Source: a virus
Direction: 5' to 3' (one strand)
DNA length: 25,774 nucleotides
IMG/VR virus record: IMGVR_UViG_3300030107_001363
Coordinates: 18,849-44,622 of that record
Made by a program: the position numbers and the translations under genes. Below are positions 1 to 8,691 of this stretch, in pieces (position 1 is the first letter of the stretch; every line of letters begins with the position of its first letter). The notes beneath the pieces were generated by a model. It saw only the letters and a list, made by a program, of their open reading frames with translations, was not told the DNA's origin and ran no database searches.

Positions 1-2
1 AA

Positions 3-3000
3 AAATTAGATGACATACAAAAACTACTTGATAATCCTAATGCAAAAGTATTTGAAAAAAGTCTTTTACCGATAGTACTTGATAAATTAAAAGAGGGAGA
101 TAGCAAAACTTATGCAAAAGCAGACCTTACAACTGCAGAAACATTTTATAATAATATACTTTCAAATGTACTTAACCAAAAGGAAATACATAAAGGATTA
201 GGGGTATTCCCTGCCAATGCAGTAGACTACTTTGCTGCTTTGCAAAGATTTATTTATGATTGGTCAAGTTTTTATTTAGGTGAAAATTATTTACGAATAG
301 ATAATTTATTTGGTGCTGAAGATAACGTAAATTTAATGGGTAATGAGATAGAAAGCCCTAAAGATGAACTATTTAAATCAAGAATGCTTACTGAAGAATT
401 TGCATCATCATTGCTGCCACACATTTTTAAAGATGGATTAGAAAATTTCTTTGCTTCGTCACCTACAGCATTACAAGCGTTAATGATGAATGATACAAAT
501 ATAAATCCTGCTGTACAAGATAAATTTATTAAATCATTTGTAGATGAGTATGGTGCAATTGTATTTAATAATGAAGCAATGGTTAACAGTATGCAAACAA
601 TATTACCTTTGTTAGCACAAGCAACATTTGTAGATAGAGGTTCGTTGTCATTATTAATAGATGAAATTTACAAATTAACTGATAAAGGCAAACCACCAAA
701 AGTAGATTTTGATAATACTAAACTATTAAAAGAATACATAACAGAAGTTGCAGACGAATTATTATCAGGTAATGCAATTGAAAAAGCAGACCCGGTAGAA
801 ATTGTTAAGTCTTTAGGTAAAGTTTTTCCACCTGAAGACTTTCCTGAACTATATAGAGTTCTGTCTCCGGAAGACCCATTTCTATTAGAGTATGTGCTAT
901 TTGTACTTGAAACAAATTTAAAAAGATTAGCTGTACGTCCTGAAAATATAGAAAAAATATTCAATACAGAAGTTTCTAAATTAGGAATAGGTGAAGAATT
1001 TAATTGGCAAGAGTTTAAAAACAAGATAGCTAAAGGTAATGTTTTTAAATTATTGACAGGCACAGGAGAAACATTCGATATACAACCTGAAAGAGTAAAC
1101 GAAATTAAAAATGTATCTAAAAAAAGATTATCAGATATGGTTTTTGAATATAACAAACTTATGTCAGGCACAGGTGTTCAATTTAAATTAGTGTCTAATA
1201 TTCCTGATAAGTGGGATATAAAAACACAACAAGGTAAAAACTTTAATCCGTTTGTTGTTGCACCTTCAAAAGGAGCAGATGCTTTTTATCATATACAGTT
1301 AGTATTACAAGACCCAACTAAATCGTTTGCTGATGTTATGAGTAAAGAAGTAGCTATGGCTATAACTCATTTACTACAAGTGGAACAACCTACTAACTTT
1401 GTAAACAATACAGGATTAGCAGGTAACTATAGCAATAGTCTTTTACGTAACGGGTTTTTAAATTCATATTTATATGCAGATACTTTGGGTGAAGAAATAG
1501 GTATGGAAGCTCTTATGAAAGAATTACAGCTTGAAATAGAATCTACTAAAGTTTTATTTGAAAAGATTAAAAAAGACACATTAAAGAACGCAGCTCCTGA
1601 AGATGTTAAGAAATTAGAAATTACATTTGACTATCTAGAAAGTGGTTTAGATGAAGCATACAAGTTAGCTAATGCTAGGGCATTAACCTACGGTAGGCAA
1701 TTTGTTGCAGAAAAAGGAACTAAAACTTTTTATGGATTAGATGATGCAGGTGCTTTCCCATTAGCTAAATTAAAAATACCTAAAGAATATATATTAGGTG
1801 GTGCAACAAATGTAACTAACTCTACATTGTTTACTAACTATATTGCACCTATTCTTCTTAGAAATAAATCACTAGACATAGAAGATATGAAACAAGTACA
1901 AGATGTATTAAACAAGAAAGGTGTTAATTTTGAAATAGCACAATTCGTTGATGTGTTGCTAGATTTAACAGAACCAAAGCTTGGTAGAAAAACATTAGAT
2001 AATGGATTGCAATTAGCTGATGAGTTATACAATACAATATTTTTTGACTCATTAGAGGGGTTTATGCAACCTGAAAAAGTTACAAGCAAAGAGTTTAAAA
2101 TATTACAAAATATAGATAAAGAATATTTTCTCTATCTAAAGCATAAGTTTGACCAAGGTATTGAATTAAAAAATATTCCTACTAAACAAGGTGTTCCTGC
2201 AGATTATCATCAAAGAGTTCAAGAATTATTATCAGGAACCTACAACATATATAAAGGTAATTTTCAGACGTTCAGAAGTAATATTTTTACTACAGATAAT
2301 AAAACTATAGGAGAATGGTGGGACGGTACATTAGAGAAATACAAGATTATGCAAGATAGATTTGTAACACCTGAAATAGGACCTGCAGACCCAACTAACT
2401 TTAAGGATTTAAGTGCAATGTTTTTGATGCAGTTTAGTAAAGATTTAAGTGATGGATTGATACAAGACTTATACAATCAATCAAATATAGATAGAACATA
2501 TGCATTAGAAATGCAAGAAATAACTTCTCATTTAAGAAAAGGAAATGGACTAGCAGATATTGCACAAATGTTTAACATACCTTTAACACCACAATTAGGT
2601 TCAGGTATTGGTAAAGACTTAACAATACGTGGTCCGGTAGGTTGGCAAATAGTACAACCTAGAGGTGAAGCAATACCAATGGGTCCACCTAAAGGTCCAA
2701 GTGACTTAGTGTTACGTGGTAAATTCTCTATGCTATATGACGATAGTAAACCTGCATTAGTTAAAGGTCCTAACTTTGGTGAAGGTGACCCATTTAGGAA
2801 TGCATTTAGAGCACCACCATTTAAAAGAGTTAAACAACCTAGAGACTTTACTGTGTTAAAAAACATAGTAGATGCAACTAAAAATATAAGATACAGTAAA
2901 GCTAAGTATCAATATAATTTTGGTAGAGGTAAAGAACTTACGTTTTATACAGGTGGAGGACCGCAATCATCTGTAGTTCCTTACGAAAAAGTAAGTCCAT

Positions 3001-3959
3001 TTAAAAGATATTTTAGAAATTTAAGAACACTTACAGAGTTACCATACTTCTATAACAAGCATGCAGGTAAAGGTGGACCAAGAGTATACGTTGGTTATTA
3101 TCTTAGTCAACCTGTATATGCATCTGATACAGACCCTAGAGTTGTTAAACAACCAAAGATGAAAGCAGGATTTATACCTACAAAACCGGGAGTTACGTTA
3201 AACGCAGCAGAGTTTGAAGATTGGTATAGAACTACTAAATCAGCATACTTAAAACAAAACTTAGTGTACAAACCTGTTCGTGCTTATGGCAAACTTAACG
3301 CAACAGCTTTTGGTGCTGATATGCTATATGCAGTAAATGCTTATAATAAAGATACTGCAGGTATGTCTTATGATGAATTTATAGAACATGCATATACGCA
3401 ACCCGGACAAGAAATGATACACAAGATTTTTTATCCTATACAAAAAATTATGGAAGCACCATTCAAAGCTAAAGAAAATTTAATGTCTAAACATTTAAAA
3501 TTAAAACAAGATTTAGATAACGGTGTTATAAATCAAGCATATTATCTATCTGAAATGGATAGACTTAATCAATTATATACTGTAGCTGATTTAGGTACGT
3601 TTGCTGTAACACAAGTAGGTAGAGTGTTTGAAGGTTTTATGGAAGGTGTTCCACGTAATATTGGTAGACAAAGTGAAGAAGCTAGACAACAAGCAGAACT
3701 TATAGCAGAAAATTATAATGCAGGTTCAGAAGAAGAATGGTTAGCAAATATACAAAATAGATACACAGACCTAGCAAAGACTAAACATTTAACTTATAAT
3801 TATGGAGACGATTATTATAGTCGTGGTAGAAGATTTATTAATAAACAGTTAAGGCAAATGAAAATGTTTAATAAAGATAAGAATGAAAGATTTGATGACC
3901 CTGAATATATATTAGAAAAACCAAAAGACATATACGAAATACCGGGAGGTCTTAAATGA
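3..3959 (+). CDS. Very large virion-type protein, 5' end outside the window
   Basis: The frame is open from position 3 to the TGA at 3957-3959, at least 1318 residues. A TTG at 240 could be read as a start, but the same frame runs without a stop back to the window edge, so this is the C-terminal part of a longer protein. I recognise no domain. The sequence is mostly hydrophilic and helical, with a Pro/Gly-rich middle near window residues 890-1010 and a charged C-terminus. It lies upstream of the scaffold and capsid genes and runs straight into the next gene through an ATGA overlap, with a GGGAGGT ribosome site at 3944-3950 serving that gene. Size and position suggest an internal or ejected virion protein. 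A portal fusion is possible, but I see no motif for it. The reading frame is certain; the function is not. Confidence 0.9.
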   Translation, partial: KLDDIQKLLDNPNAKVFEKSLLPIVLDKLKEGDSKTYAKADLTTAETFYNNILSNVLNQKEIHKGLGVFPANAVDYFAALQRFIYDWSSFYLGENYLRIDNLFGAEDNVNLMGNEIESPKDELFKSRMLTEEFASSLLPHIFKDGLENFFASSPTALQALMMNDTNINPAVQDKFIKSFVDEYGAIVFNNEAMVNSMQTILPLLAQATFVDRGSLSLLIDEIYKLTDKGKPPKVDFDNTKLLKEYITEVADELLSGNAIEKADPVEIVKSLGKVFPPEDFPELYRVLSPEDPFLLEYVLFVLETNLKRLAVRPENIEKIFNTEVSKLGIGEEFNWQEFKNKIAKGNVFKLLTGTGETFDIQPERVNEIKNVSKKRLSDMVFEYNKLMSGTGVQFKLVSNIPDKWDIKTQQGKNFNPFVVAPSKGADAFYHIQLVLQDPTKSFADVMSKEVAMAITHLLQVEQPTNFVNNTGLAGNYSNSLLRNGFLNSYLYADTLGEEIGMEALMKELQLEIESTKVLFEKIKKDTLKNAAPEDVKKLEITFDYLESGLDEAYKLANARALTYGRQFVAEKGTKTFYGLDDAGAFPLAKLKIPKEYILGGATNVTNSTLFTNYIAPILLRNKSLDIEDMKQVQDVLNKKGVNFEIAQFVDVLLDLTEPKLGRKTLDNGLQLADELYNTIFFDSLEGFMQPEKVTSKEFKILQNIDKEYFLYLKHKFDQGIELKNIPTKQGVPADYHQRVQELLSGTYNIYKGNFQTFRSNIFTTDNKTIGEWWDGTLEKYKIMQDRFVTPEIGPADPTNFKDLSAMFLMQFSKDLSDGLIQDLYNQSNIDRTYALEMQEITSHLRKGNGLADIAQMFNIPLTPQLGSGIGKDLTIRGPVGWQIVQPRGEAIPMGPPKGPSDLVLRGKFSMLYDDSKPALVKGPNFGEGDPFRNAFRAPPFKRVKQPRDFTVLKNIVDATKNIRYSKAKYQYNFGRGKELTFYTGGGPQSSVVPYEKVSPFKRYFRNLRTLTELPYFYNKHAGKGGPRVYVGYYLSQPVYASDTDPRVVKQPKMKAGFIPTKPGVTLNAAEFEDWYRTTKSAYLKQNLVYKPVRAYGKLNATAFGADMLYAVNAYNKDTAGMSYDEFIEHAYTQPGQEMIHKIFYPIQKIMEAPFKAKENLMSKHLKLKQDLDNGVINQAYYLSEMDRLNQLYTVADLGTFAVTQVGRVFEGFMEGVPRNIGRQSEEARQQAELIAENYNAGSEEEWLANIQNRYTDLAKTKHLTYNYGDDYYSRGRRFINKQLRQMKMFNKDKNERFDDPEYILEKPKDIYEIPGGLK

Positions 3960-5242
3960 ATCAACCATTAATAGATGGAACAACAGGAGTACCAAGTGGT
4001 GACCCTAATATAGGTAAATTCGGCTATCACCCTGTATTAAGTAAAGTACCTAGCAATGCTGATAGTATCTTATACAAGAAAGGTAATACCTACTACATAG
4101 TATTTACACAACAAGTTGCAGGAGAAACAGTATCTGCTTTCTTTGAATACACAGACCCTAATGGTCCTAGCTTAGGTGATGAAGTTCAGCTACAAGACAA
4201 TACAGGTGCTTTTGTACAAACATTAAAGATTTATGATGGCTCTGCATTATCAGATACTTTTATTGCTGAATCAATTAACTTAGGTAAGATGAATCAACTA
4301 CCTCCTTCTTATTTAAATCAAAGAGGCTTTGACCCATTTGACTTAATGAATATACAAGCAGAAAAGTTTATGGCAAAATGGGGAGATTATTTAACAGAAG
4401 AATATGATGCAGTATTAGATATAGTATTTCAATCTGCAATACAAGGTATAGAAATAAATAGACAAGCTATACAAGATGCACTACCTATAGGTACAGAATT
4501 TAACTTTAGAATAATAGATTATACTAATGCAAAAATTACAGGACCGGGTGCTATGGCAGCTTGGGAACAATCGCAAAAAGAAGTATTAGATACTGTACTA
4601 GCAGATTATGCAGGTAACTTTGAGTTTGATAATCCTGATGTATATGAAAACCTAAAAGCTTTATGGACAGAAGGTAATGTGCAGAATGAAGCAGTATTAA
4701 GAAACATTGTAGAAAAAATGTTTATGGATAAAGACTTGGGTGCTGACTTTGATGAATACTTTGATAGCATTAAAGGAACTATATACGGTGTTAATAACCC
4801 TCTTACTTTAGAAGTTACTAAGAATAGAGCACTTGTTTCTGATGATATAGACAACATGATAGGTGGTAGAGCGGCAAAACAAATTAAAAATGATAAAAAG
4901 AAAATGCAAGCATGGCAATCTATGTATGATACAGAAGAAGGTAAAGCTAAAGTAAAAGATGAATTGCAATCCATATGGGACGCAGGTGCACCTGATGCAT
5001 TAAAAGGTAGTAATGCATACACACAATTCTTGTACTTTAATGAGGCTATGTTAACTAACCAAGGTAAAAACATGGCTATAACGCATGAAGACTTTGATGG
5101 TTATAAGTATTTAAATTTTGGGGAAATGATGACAAAATCTAGAGGTGATGGTATGAAAGATGGTAATCAGTATACTAAGAATATAGTTAACGGATTACTA
5201 AGCAATAAGCTAGGTGACCCTAAGTTTGAGGAGAAATTTTAA
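3956..5242 (+). CDS. Unrecognised protein between the giant protein and the scaffold
   Basis: This is a 428-residue protein starting at an ATG that overlaps the previous stop by four bases (ATGA), behind a strong GGGAGGT site. The first ~110 residues look beta-rich, with alternating hydrophobic residues and a YYIVFT strand. The rest is helical and acidic, with repeated charged helices such as the KNDKKKMQAW stretch. There is no signal peptide or clear membrane segment. It ends in a TAATG overlap with the next gene, so the two are probably translated together. Its position among pre-capsid structural genes suggests a virion component or assembly factor, but I do not recognise the family. Confidence 0.85.
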   Translation: MNQPLIDGTTGVPSGDPNIGKFGYHPVLSKVPSNADSILYKKGNTYYIVFTQQVAGETVSAFFEYTDPNGPSLGDEVQLQDNTGAFVQTLKIYDGSALSDTFIAESINLGKMNQLPPSYLNQRGFDPFDLMNIQAEKFMAKWGDYLTEEYDAVLDIVFQSAIQGIEINRQAIQDALPIGTEFNFRIIDYTNAKITGPGAMAAWEQSQKEVLDTVLADYAGNFEFDNPDVYENLKALWTEGNVQNEAVLRNIVEKMFMDKDLGADFDEYFDSIKGTIYGVNNPLTLEVTKNRALVSDDIDNMIGGRAAKQIKNDKKKMQAWQSMYDTEEGKAKVKDELQSIWDAGAPDALKGSNAYTQFLYFNEAMLTNQGKNMAITHEDFDGYKYLNFGEMMTKSRGDGMKDGNQYTKNIVNGLLSNKLGDPKFEEKF

Positions 5243-6336
5243 TGGCAGGTCCAATAACAAGTGATTTAGTAGACAGTTCATTTATATATACAGATACACC
5301 GGGTAGTCAATATGACACAGTAGTCTATCTTGTTGATAGTGACGGTAATCAAAGAACAGCAGGTAGTGACGAAGAATACAACAGTTTAGTTGATGAAGGA
5401 TATGCAGCAGTAACTAAGGCAGCATACGATAGAACAACTACAGGTGTAGATAATAAAGGTACTAATATACTAACTGTTGATGAGTATCTAGCTAACAATC
5501 CACAATTAAAAGGACGTAGTGGTGCTAGAGAATTAGTAGAAGTATTTATTAATGAATGGATAAAAACAGGTTCTGCAGATTTAGCAGAGGATGCTATGTA
5601 CGCTAGTCCTTTACTAGAACAAGCCTTTCCGGGTATTAAAGATGACCAAGGTATAGCTCTCTATACAATATCTGCATACACAGCACAAGAAAGAAACTAT
5701 AACGTAGCTTTATCAGAGAAAGGTTTAAATCCTTTCTTGCCATTTTTACAAGAAAAAAAAGCAGACTTGTTTAAAAATCAAGTAGACCCTACTGAGTTTT
5801 CTGCAAGGCTAGAAGAAATAAGAAGTAATGTTTTAGATAATCCTAACAAAGAAGCAGTATTGGAACAGTACAATTCTTTCTTTGCAGCACAAGGTAAGAA
5901 CATAGAAATGACAGATGAAGCTTTGTTCTTATTAGCAATTGCACCTGACGTAGATTCATTTTTATTAGATGAAAGATTTAAAATTGCTGACATAGGTGTA
6001 GAAGCATCATTAGCAGGATTTAATATATCAAAAGGTATAGCATTAGATTTGTATGATAGAGGGTATGACATGGCTAGAGCTACTGAATTATTTGCAGGTG
6101 CATCTACAGCACTAGCACAAGCAGCTCGTTCTGCTGCACAGGCACAAGGTATATCTACAGAAGTTACAAGTCAAATGTTTAGCATAGATGATTACTTGTC
6201 AGCATTTGTAGATATGGACGCAGATGCCATAACTACATTTACTAGAATAGGTGCTATGGGACAATCCCTTGGTACTACAGCAACAGGTGCAACTACTACA
6301 GAAACAGGACAAGTAGTTGGACTTATTGAAACATAG
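5242..6336 (+). CDS. Unrecognised structural-module protein, Ala-rich C-terminus
   Basis: This is a 364-residue protein whose ATG shares its first base with the preceding TAA, with GAGGAG at 5228-5233 as ribosome site. The N-terminal ~60 residues resemble a small beta domain (VYLVDSDGN). Residues ~80-290 are helical, and residues ~285-300 are Ala/Gln-rich (STALAQAARSAAQAQ), a composition often seen in coiled-coil or internal virion proteins. The last ~25 residues are rich in Thr and Gly. It is the last gene of the first plus-strand run. A promoter (6317-6345) overlaps its 3' end and serves the scaffold-capsid pair. The function is unknown; an internal virion protein is my best guess. Confidence 0.85.
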   Translation: MAGPITSDLVDSSFIYTDTPGSQYDTVVYLVDSDGNQRTAGSDEEYNSLVDEGYAAVTKAAYDRTTTGVDNKGTNILTVDEYLANNPQLKGRSGARELVEVFINEWIKTGSADLAEDAMYASPLLEQAFPGIKDDQGIALYTISAYTAQERNYNVALSEKGLNPFLPFLQEKKADLFKNQVDPTEFSARLEEIRSNVLDNPNKEAVLEQYNSFFAAQGKNIEMTDEALFLLAIAPDVDSFLLDERFKIADIGVEASLAGFNISKGIALDLYDRGYDMARATELFAGASTALAQAARSAAQAQGISTEVTSQMFSIDDYLSAFVDMDADAITTFTRIGAMGQSLGTTATGATTTETGQVVGLIET

Positions 6337-6345
6337 TGATATAAT
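6317..6345 (+). promoter_or_regulatory. Promoter for scaffold and capsid genes
   Basis: TTGGAC at 6317-6322 lies 17 bp before TATAAT at 6340-6345. The -10 is preceded by TG one base upstream (TGATATAAT, 6337-6345), an exact extended -10. The predicted start is near 6352, giving an RNA leader of about 150 nt before the favoured ATG at 6503. The -35 overlaps the 3' end of the upstream gene. Confidence 0.6.
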
Positions 6346-6502
6346 TACATTAATGCGTTGCGTGGTCCGCACATAGACCTGCATCCGATAGGTAGTCCTA
6401 CGTTGCCTATTGTGTATTTAATACGTAGTGTTCAAACACCCCAATCATTCCCTAGCTATTGATTGTGTAATGGTGTATATGCTAGAGAAATACGGAGAAT
6501 AT
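6346..6502 (+). promoter_or_regulatory. Structured 5' leader of the scaffold-capsid transcript
   Basis: About 157 nt without a convincing gene separate the promoter from the scaffold ATG. Several short complementary segments overlap one another: CTACGT (6398-6403) with ACGTAG (6423-6428), ATAGG (6388-6392) with CCTAT (6406-6410), and GGTC (6364-6367) with GACC (6376-6379). Some are mutually exclusive. A GTG at 6428 could extend the scaffold frame upstream into this region but has no ribosome site. The structure is seen by eye only; a regulatory role is inference. Confidence 0.35.
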
Positions 6503-6961
6503 ATGGAAAACATTGACAATGACTTTACGGAAGAAACACCGAAGGGTCTAAGAGAACAATTGAAAAAAGAACAGGCAAGGCGTAAGGAAGCTGAGTCACA
6601 ACTTGTTGGTTTAACTCTTGGTGAGTTAGGTTTAAAACAAGATGAAGGATTAGGTAAAGCTGTTACACAGTTATACGATGGTCCTATTGACAAAGAATCC
6701 ATTAGTAAATTTGTGTCAGAAGAGTTTAATTATGTGCCAAACCAAGATGTGAGTGAAGCACCTGTAGAACAAGTGACCAAAGCACAACAAGTAAATACGT
6801 CCGAAGCTAGAGTTCAACAATTAAATCAAGTCGCAGGACATGTACAATCCACAAGTTTGGAAGACCAATTTGTAGATATTATAAATAACGGAAACCCCAA
6901 ACAAACTATTGCCGCTAAATTAGCGATGATGGATAACATTAAACAACAAAACAAACAATAA
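6503..6961 (+). CDS. Capsid scaffold-like protein
   Basis: This is a 152-residue protein directly before the major capsid gene. It starts with MENIDNDF, has a charged coiled-coil-like helix (GLREQLKKEQARRKEAESQL), then a Gln/Asn-rich low-complexity half and a lysine-rich end. The size, helical charged character and place next to the capsid gene fit a scaffolding protein. The GLREQLKK stretch resembles scaffolds of actinobacteriophages, from memory. I chose the ATG at 6503 because GGAG at 6494-6497 lies five bases upstream. A GTG at 6428 would add 25 residues but lacks a ribosome site. The gene runs 19 bp short of the capsid start. Confidence 0.7.
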   Translation: MENIDNDFTEETPKGLREQLKKEQARRKEAESQLVGLTLGELGLKQDEGLGKAVTQLYDGPIDKESISKFVSEEFNYVPNQDVSEAPVEQVTKAQQVNTSEARVQQLNQVAGHVQSTSLEDQFVDIINNGNPKQTIAAKLAMMDNIKQQNKQ

Positions 6962-6980
6962 ACAAGGACGGTGAATTGAT

Positions 6981-8099
6981 ATGGCTGATATTTCGTTAAC
7001 TAATAATACGATATACGCACAAAATATTAATAACTTTACGGGTGAATTGTTTAAAGTTGGAGGTCAAAGAACACCTTTACTTTCTGCTGTCGGTGGTTTG
7101 AATGGTGGTAAAGTATTAAACTCTACATATTGGCAAGTCCAAGTAGAGGACAATGCTACCATTTCTTCAGAACCTGACAAAGGAAAAGAAGGTCATACAC
7201 CTACAGAATATCTTGGAAGAGATAGAGCAGCATACACATATGTAACTCAAATTTTCCATAAGGGTGTACAAATGACATACACAGCTTTAGCATCTACCGG
7301 AAATCAAAATCCTTTTGACTTGTCAGCAAACATTGTTAACTCCTCTGATGGAGATGGAACAACAACTGCAGCAGACAAGCTAGGACTTTTTGGTGGTAGC
7401 CCTATTAACGATGAGTTTGCGTTGCAACTCGAAAAAGCAATGGAAAAATTATCAAGAGAAGTTGAGTGGTTTGCATTCAACGGTTCTTTCTCAGACGGTG
7501 CAAATACAACACCGGGTGATGGAACTAGAGAAATGTACGGTATTGATGTTTGGATTACACTAAACAAAAATGCTAACAACTCTGCAGCAGTTAACCCATT
7601 AGGTGGTAACTGTTACTACAACGACACAAACGGAGACGGTTCAGGCTCTACACAAGTTATCAGTTTTAAAACTATTGCTGAGACTTTAAAGAGAATGTAT
7701 GACAATCATGCACCAATGAAGCAACCTGTATTGTGTGTTAGCCCGCAGCAACTTCTAGACCTTAACAATGAACTTGTTAAAGGTACAGTTGATATAGCAG
7801 GAGCAATCATTCCTAGAGATAGAAATGTTGCAGGTATCGATGTTGATACAATCATAACCCCATTTGGTTCAATCGGAATGATGGTTATCGACCCTAACAT
7901 CCTACCGGCTAATACTGCATTCATTTTGGACTTAGCTTACATACAACCTGTATTTACCAACATCCCCGGATTTGGTACAGTATTCGTACGTGACTTAGAC
8001 CAAGACGCTAACGCTAGAATCGGTAAAGCAGTTTATATGGAGATGGGATTTGAATTTGGTCCTCCTTCATATCACGCAAAAATTCAAGCAGTAAGCTAA
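6981..8099 (+). CDS. Major capsid protein, SU10-like (HK97 fold)
   Basis: This 372-residue protein should form the icosahedral shell. The N-terminus (NINNFTGELFKVG, TPLLSAVGGL, then a TYVTQIFHKGVQMTYTALASTG stretch at ~85-106) matches the pattern I know from the SU10-type major capsid family (DUF5309): a short N-arm, a Gly-rich segment, then the 'TQIF..V..SY....STG' motif. The length is usual for the family, and there is no obvious prohead-protease domain. It follows the scaffold gene by 19 bp, with AAGGA at 6964-6968 as a somewhat distant ribosome site. It is closed by a strong intrinsic terminator at 8116-8142, as expected for a highly transcribed gene. Confidence 0.87.
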   Translation: MADISLTNNTIYAQNINNFTGELFKVGGQRTPLLSAVGGLNGGKVLNSTYWQVQVEDNATISSEPDKGKEGHTPTEYLGRDRAAYTYVTQIFHKGVQMTYTALASTGNQNPFDLSANIVNSSDGDGTTTAADKLGLFGGSPINDEFALQLEKAMEKLSREVEWFAFNGSFSDGANTTPGDGTREMYGIDVWITLNKNANNSAAVNPLGGNCYYNDTNGDGSGSTQVISFKTIAETLKRMYDNHAPMKQPVLCVSPQQLLDLNNELVKGTVDIAGAIIPRDRNVAGIDVDTIITPFGSIGMMVIDPNILPANTAFILDLAYIQPVFTNIPGFGTVFVRDLDQDANARIGKAVYMEMGFEFGPPSYHAKIQAVS

Positions 8100-8115
8100 A
8101 TTAATATTGAAGATT

Positions 8116-8142
8116 AGGGTGGATTTCCACCTCCACCCTTTT
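8116..8142 (+). terminator. Intrinsic terminator after the capsid gene
   Basis: AGGGTGGA (8116-8123) pairs perfectly with TCCACCCT (8132-8139) across an 8-nt loop, followed by TTTT (8139-8142) and more T/C. A competing smaller hairpin (GGTGGA with TCCACC, 8118-8131) lies inside. It is placed 17 bp after the capsid stop. Confidence 0.85.
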
Positions 8143-8146
8143 CTTC

Positions 8147-8155
8147 TGCTATGAT
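8147..8155 (+). promoter_or_regulatory. Extended -10 promoter just before the 110-residue gene
   Basis: TGCTATGAT lies immediately after the capsid terminator; the hexamer ends at 8155 and the ATG is at 8165. With the usual 6-nt gap from -10 to +1, the RNA would start near 8162 with a leader of only ~3 nt. No -35 is visible. AGGA at 8156-8159 could alternatively act as a ribosome site on read-through RNA. Confidence 0.5.
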
Positions 8156-8164
8156 AGGAATAAT

Positions 8165-8497
8165 ATGATACAATCAAAATTAGCTTTAATAGATGTTTCA
8201 GCAGATAACAACGATAGCTTAGGTGTTAAAACAGAAGGTATGTTATTATGTGGCGTACAATTTCCTGCAGCTATGACAGGCTCTGCAATTACATTTGATT
8301 TCTCAATGGACAATAGTACATGGATTGATGTTAAAGAAACTGATGGAACAGAAGTACAATACTCAGTTTCAGCAGGTGATGTTGTAAGAGTAGACCCTAG
8401 TGGTTGGGCTTTTGCTAGTAACGGATACCTTAGAGTTTCTTCAAATGGTACAGAAGCAGCAGACAGAGCGATAATATTACATTTTAGACACAGTTAG
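8165..8497 (+). CDS. Small beta-rich virion protein
   Basis: This is a 110-residue protein with alternating hydrophobic strands throughout and no helix, membrane segment or signal peptide. The middle (ITFDFSMDNSTWIDV) and the end (YLRVSSNGT...IILHFR) resemble small beta-sandwich proteins that sit near capsid and tail genes in many phages, where statements such as decoration or head-completion protein are common. It stands first in the transcription unit after the capsid terminator and is probably co-expressed with the 61-residue and 336-residue genes. I cannot assign a specific family. Confidence 0.7.
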   Translation: MIQSKLALIDVSADNNDSLGVKTEGMLLCGVQFPAAMTGSAITFDFSMDNSTWIDVKETDGTEVQYSVSAGDVVRVDPSGWAFASNGYLRVSSNGTEAADRAIILHFRHS

Positions 8498-8505
8498 GAG
8501 ATACT

Positions 8506-8691
8506 ATGGGTATTCTCTTAATGATAAAAGAGGGTAGAAATCTTAATATAGAGAGTATACCTGACCAACCTTTAGAACCTTCGTTCCCTATTGTTGACCC
8601 TGATAATACAGGCAATGATGGTTGGTTTGGTACAGGTGCATTTGGTCAAGCAATTTTTGCAAGAAATTTATCTGAAGAAGGAGCAGCATAA
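8506..8691 (+). CDS. Small virion-module protein, Gly/Trp motif
   Basis: This is a 61-residue protein. AGGAG at 8496-8500 lies five bases before the ATG at 8506, and the stop overlaps the next ATG (TAATG). The N-terminal half is polar, with a Pro/Asp-rich central part (PSFPIVDPDN). The C-terminal part reads GWFGTGAFGQAIFARN, a Gly/aromatic segment that may pack against a partner. The family is not recognised. Placement between two structural genes and tight coupling argue for a real small virion or assembly protein. Confidence 0.7.
   Translation: MGILLMIKEGRNLNIESIPDQPLEPSFPIVDPDNTGNDGWFGTGAFGQAIFARNLSEEGAA

Noticed and set aside
240-242. TTG start for the first large gene
   Set aside because: The frame is open upstream to the window edge with protein-like sequence, so this is an internal Leu codon of a truncated gene.
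668-1171. Minus-strand ORF inside the giant gene
   Set aside because: It is antisense within a continuous coding frame with no ribosome site or protein-like features.
6428-6502. GTG-started N-terminal extension of the scaffold
   Set aside because: No ribosome site at the GTG, while the ATG at 6503 has GGAG at ideal spacing.
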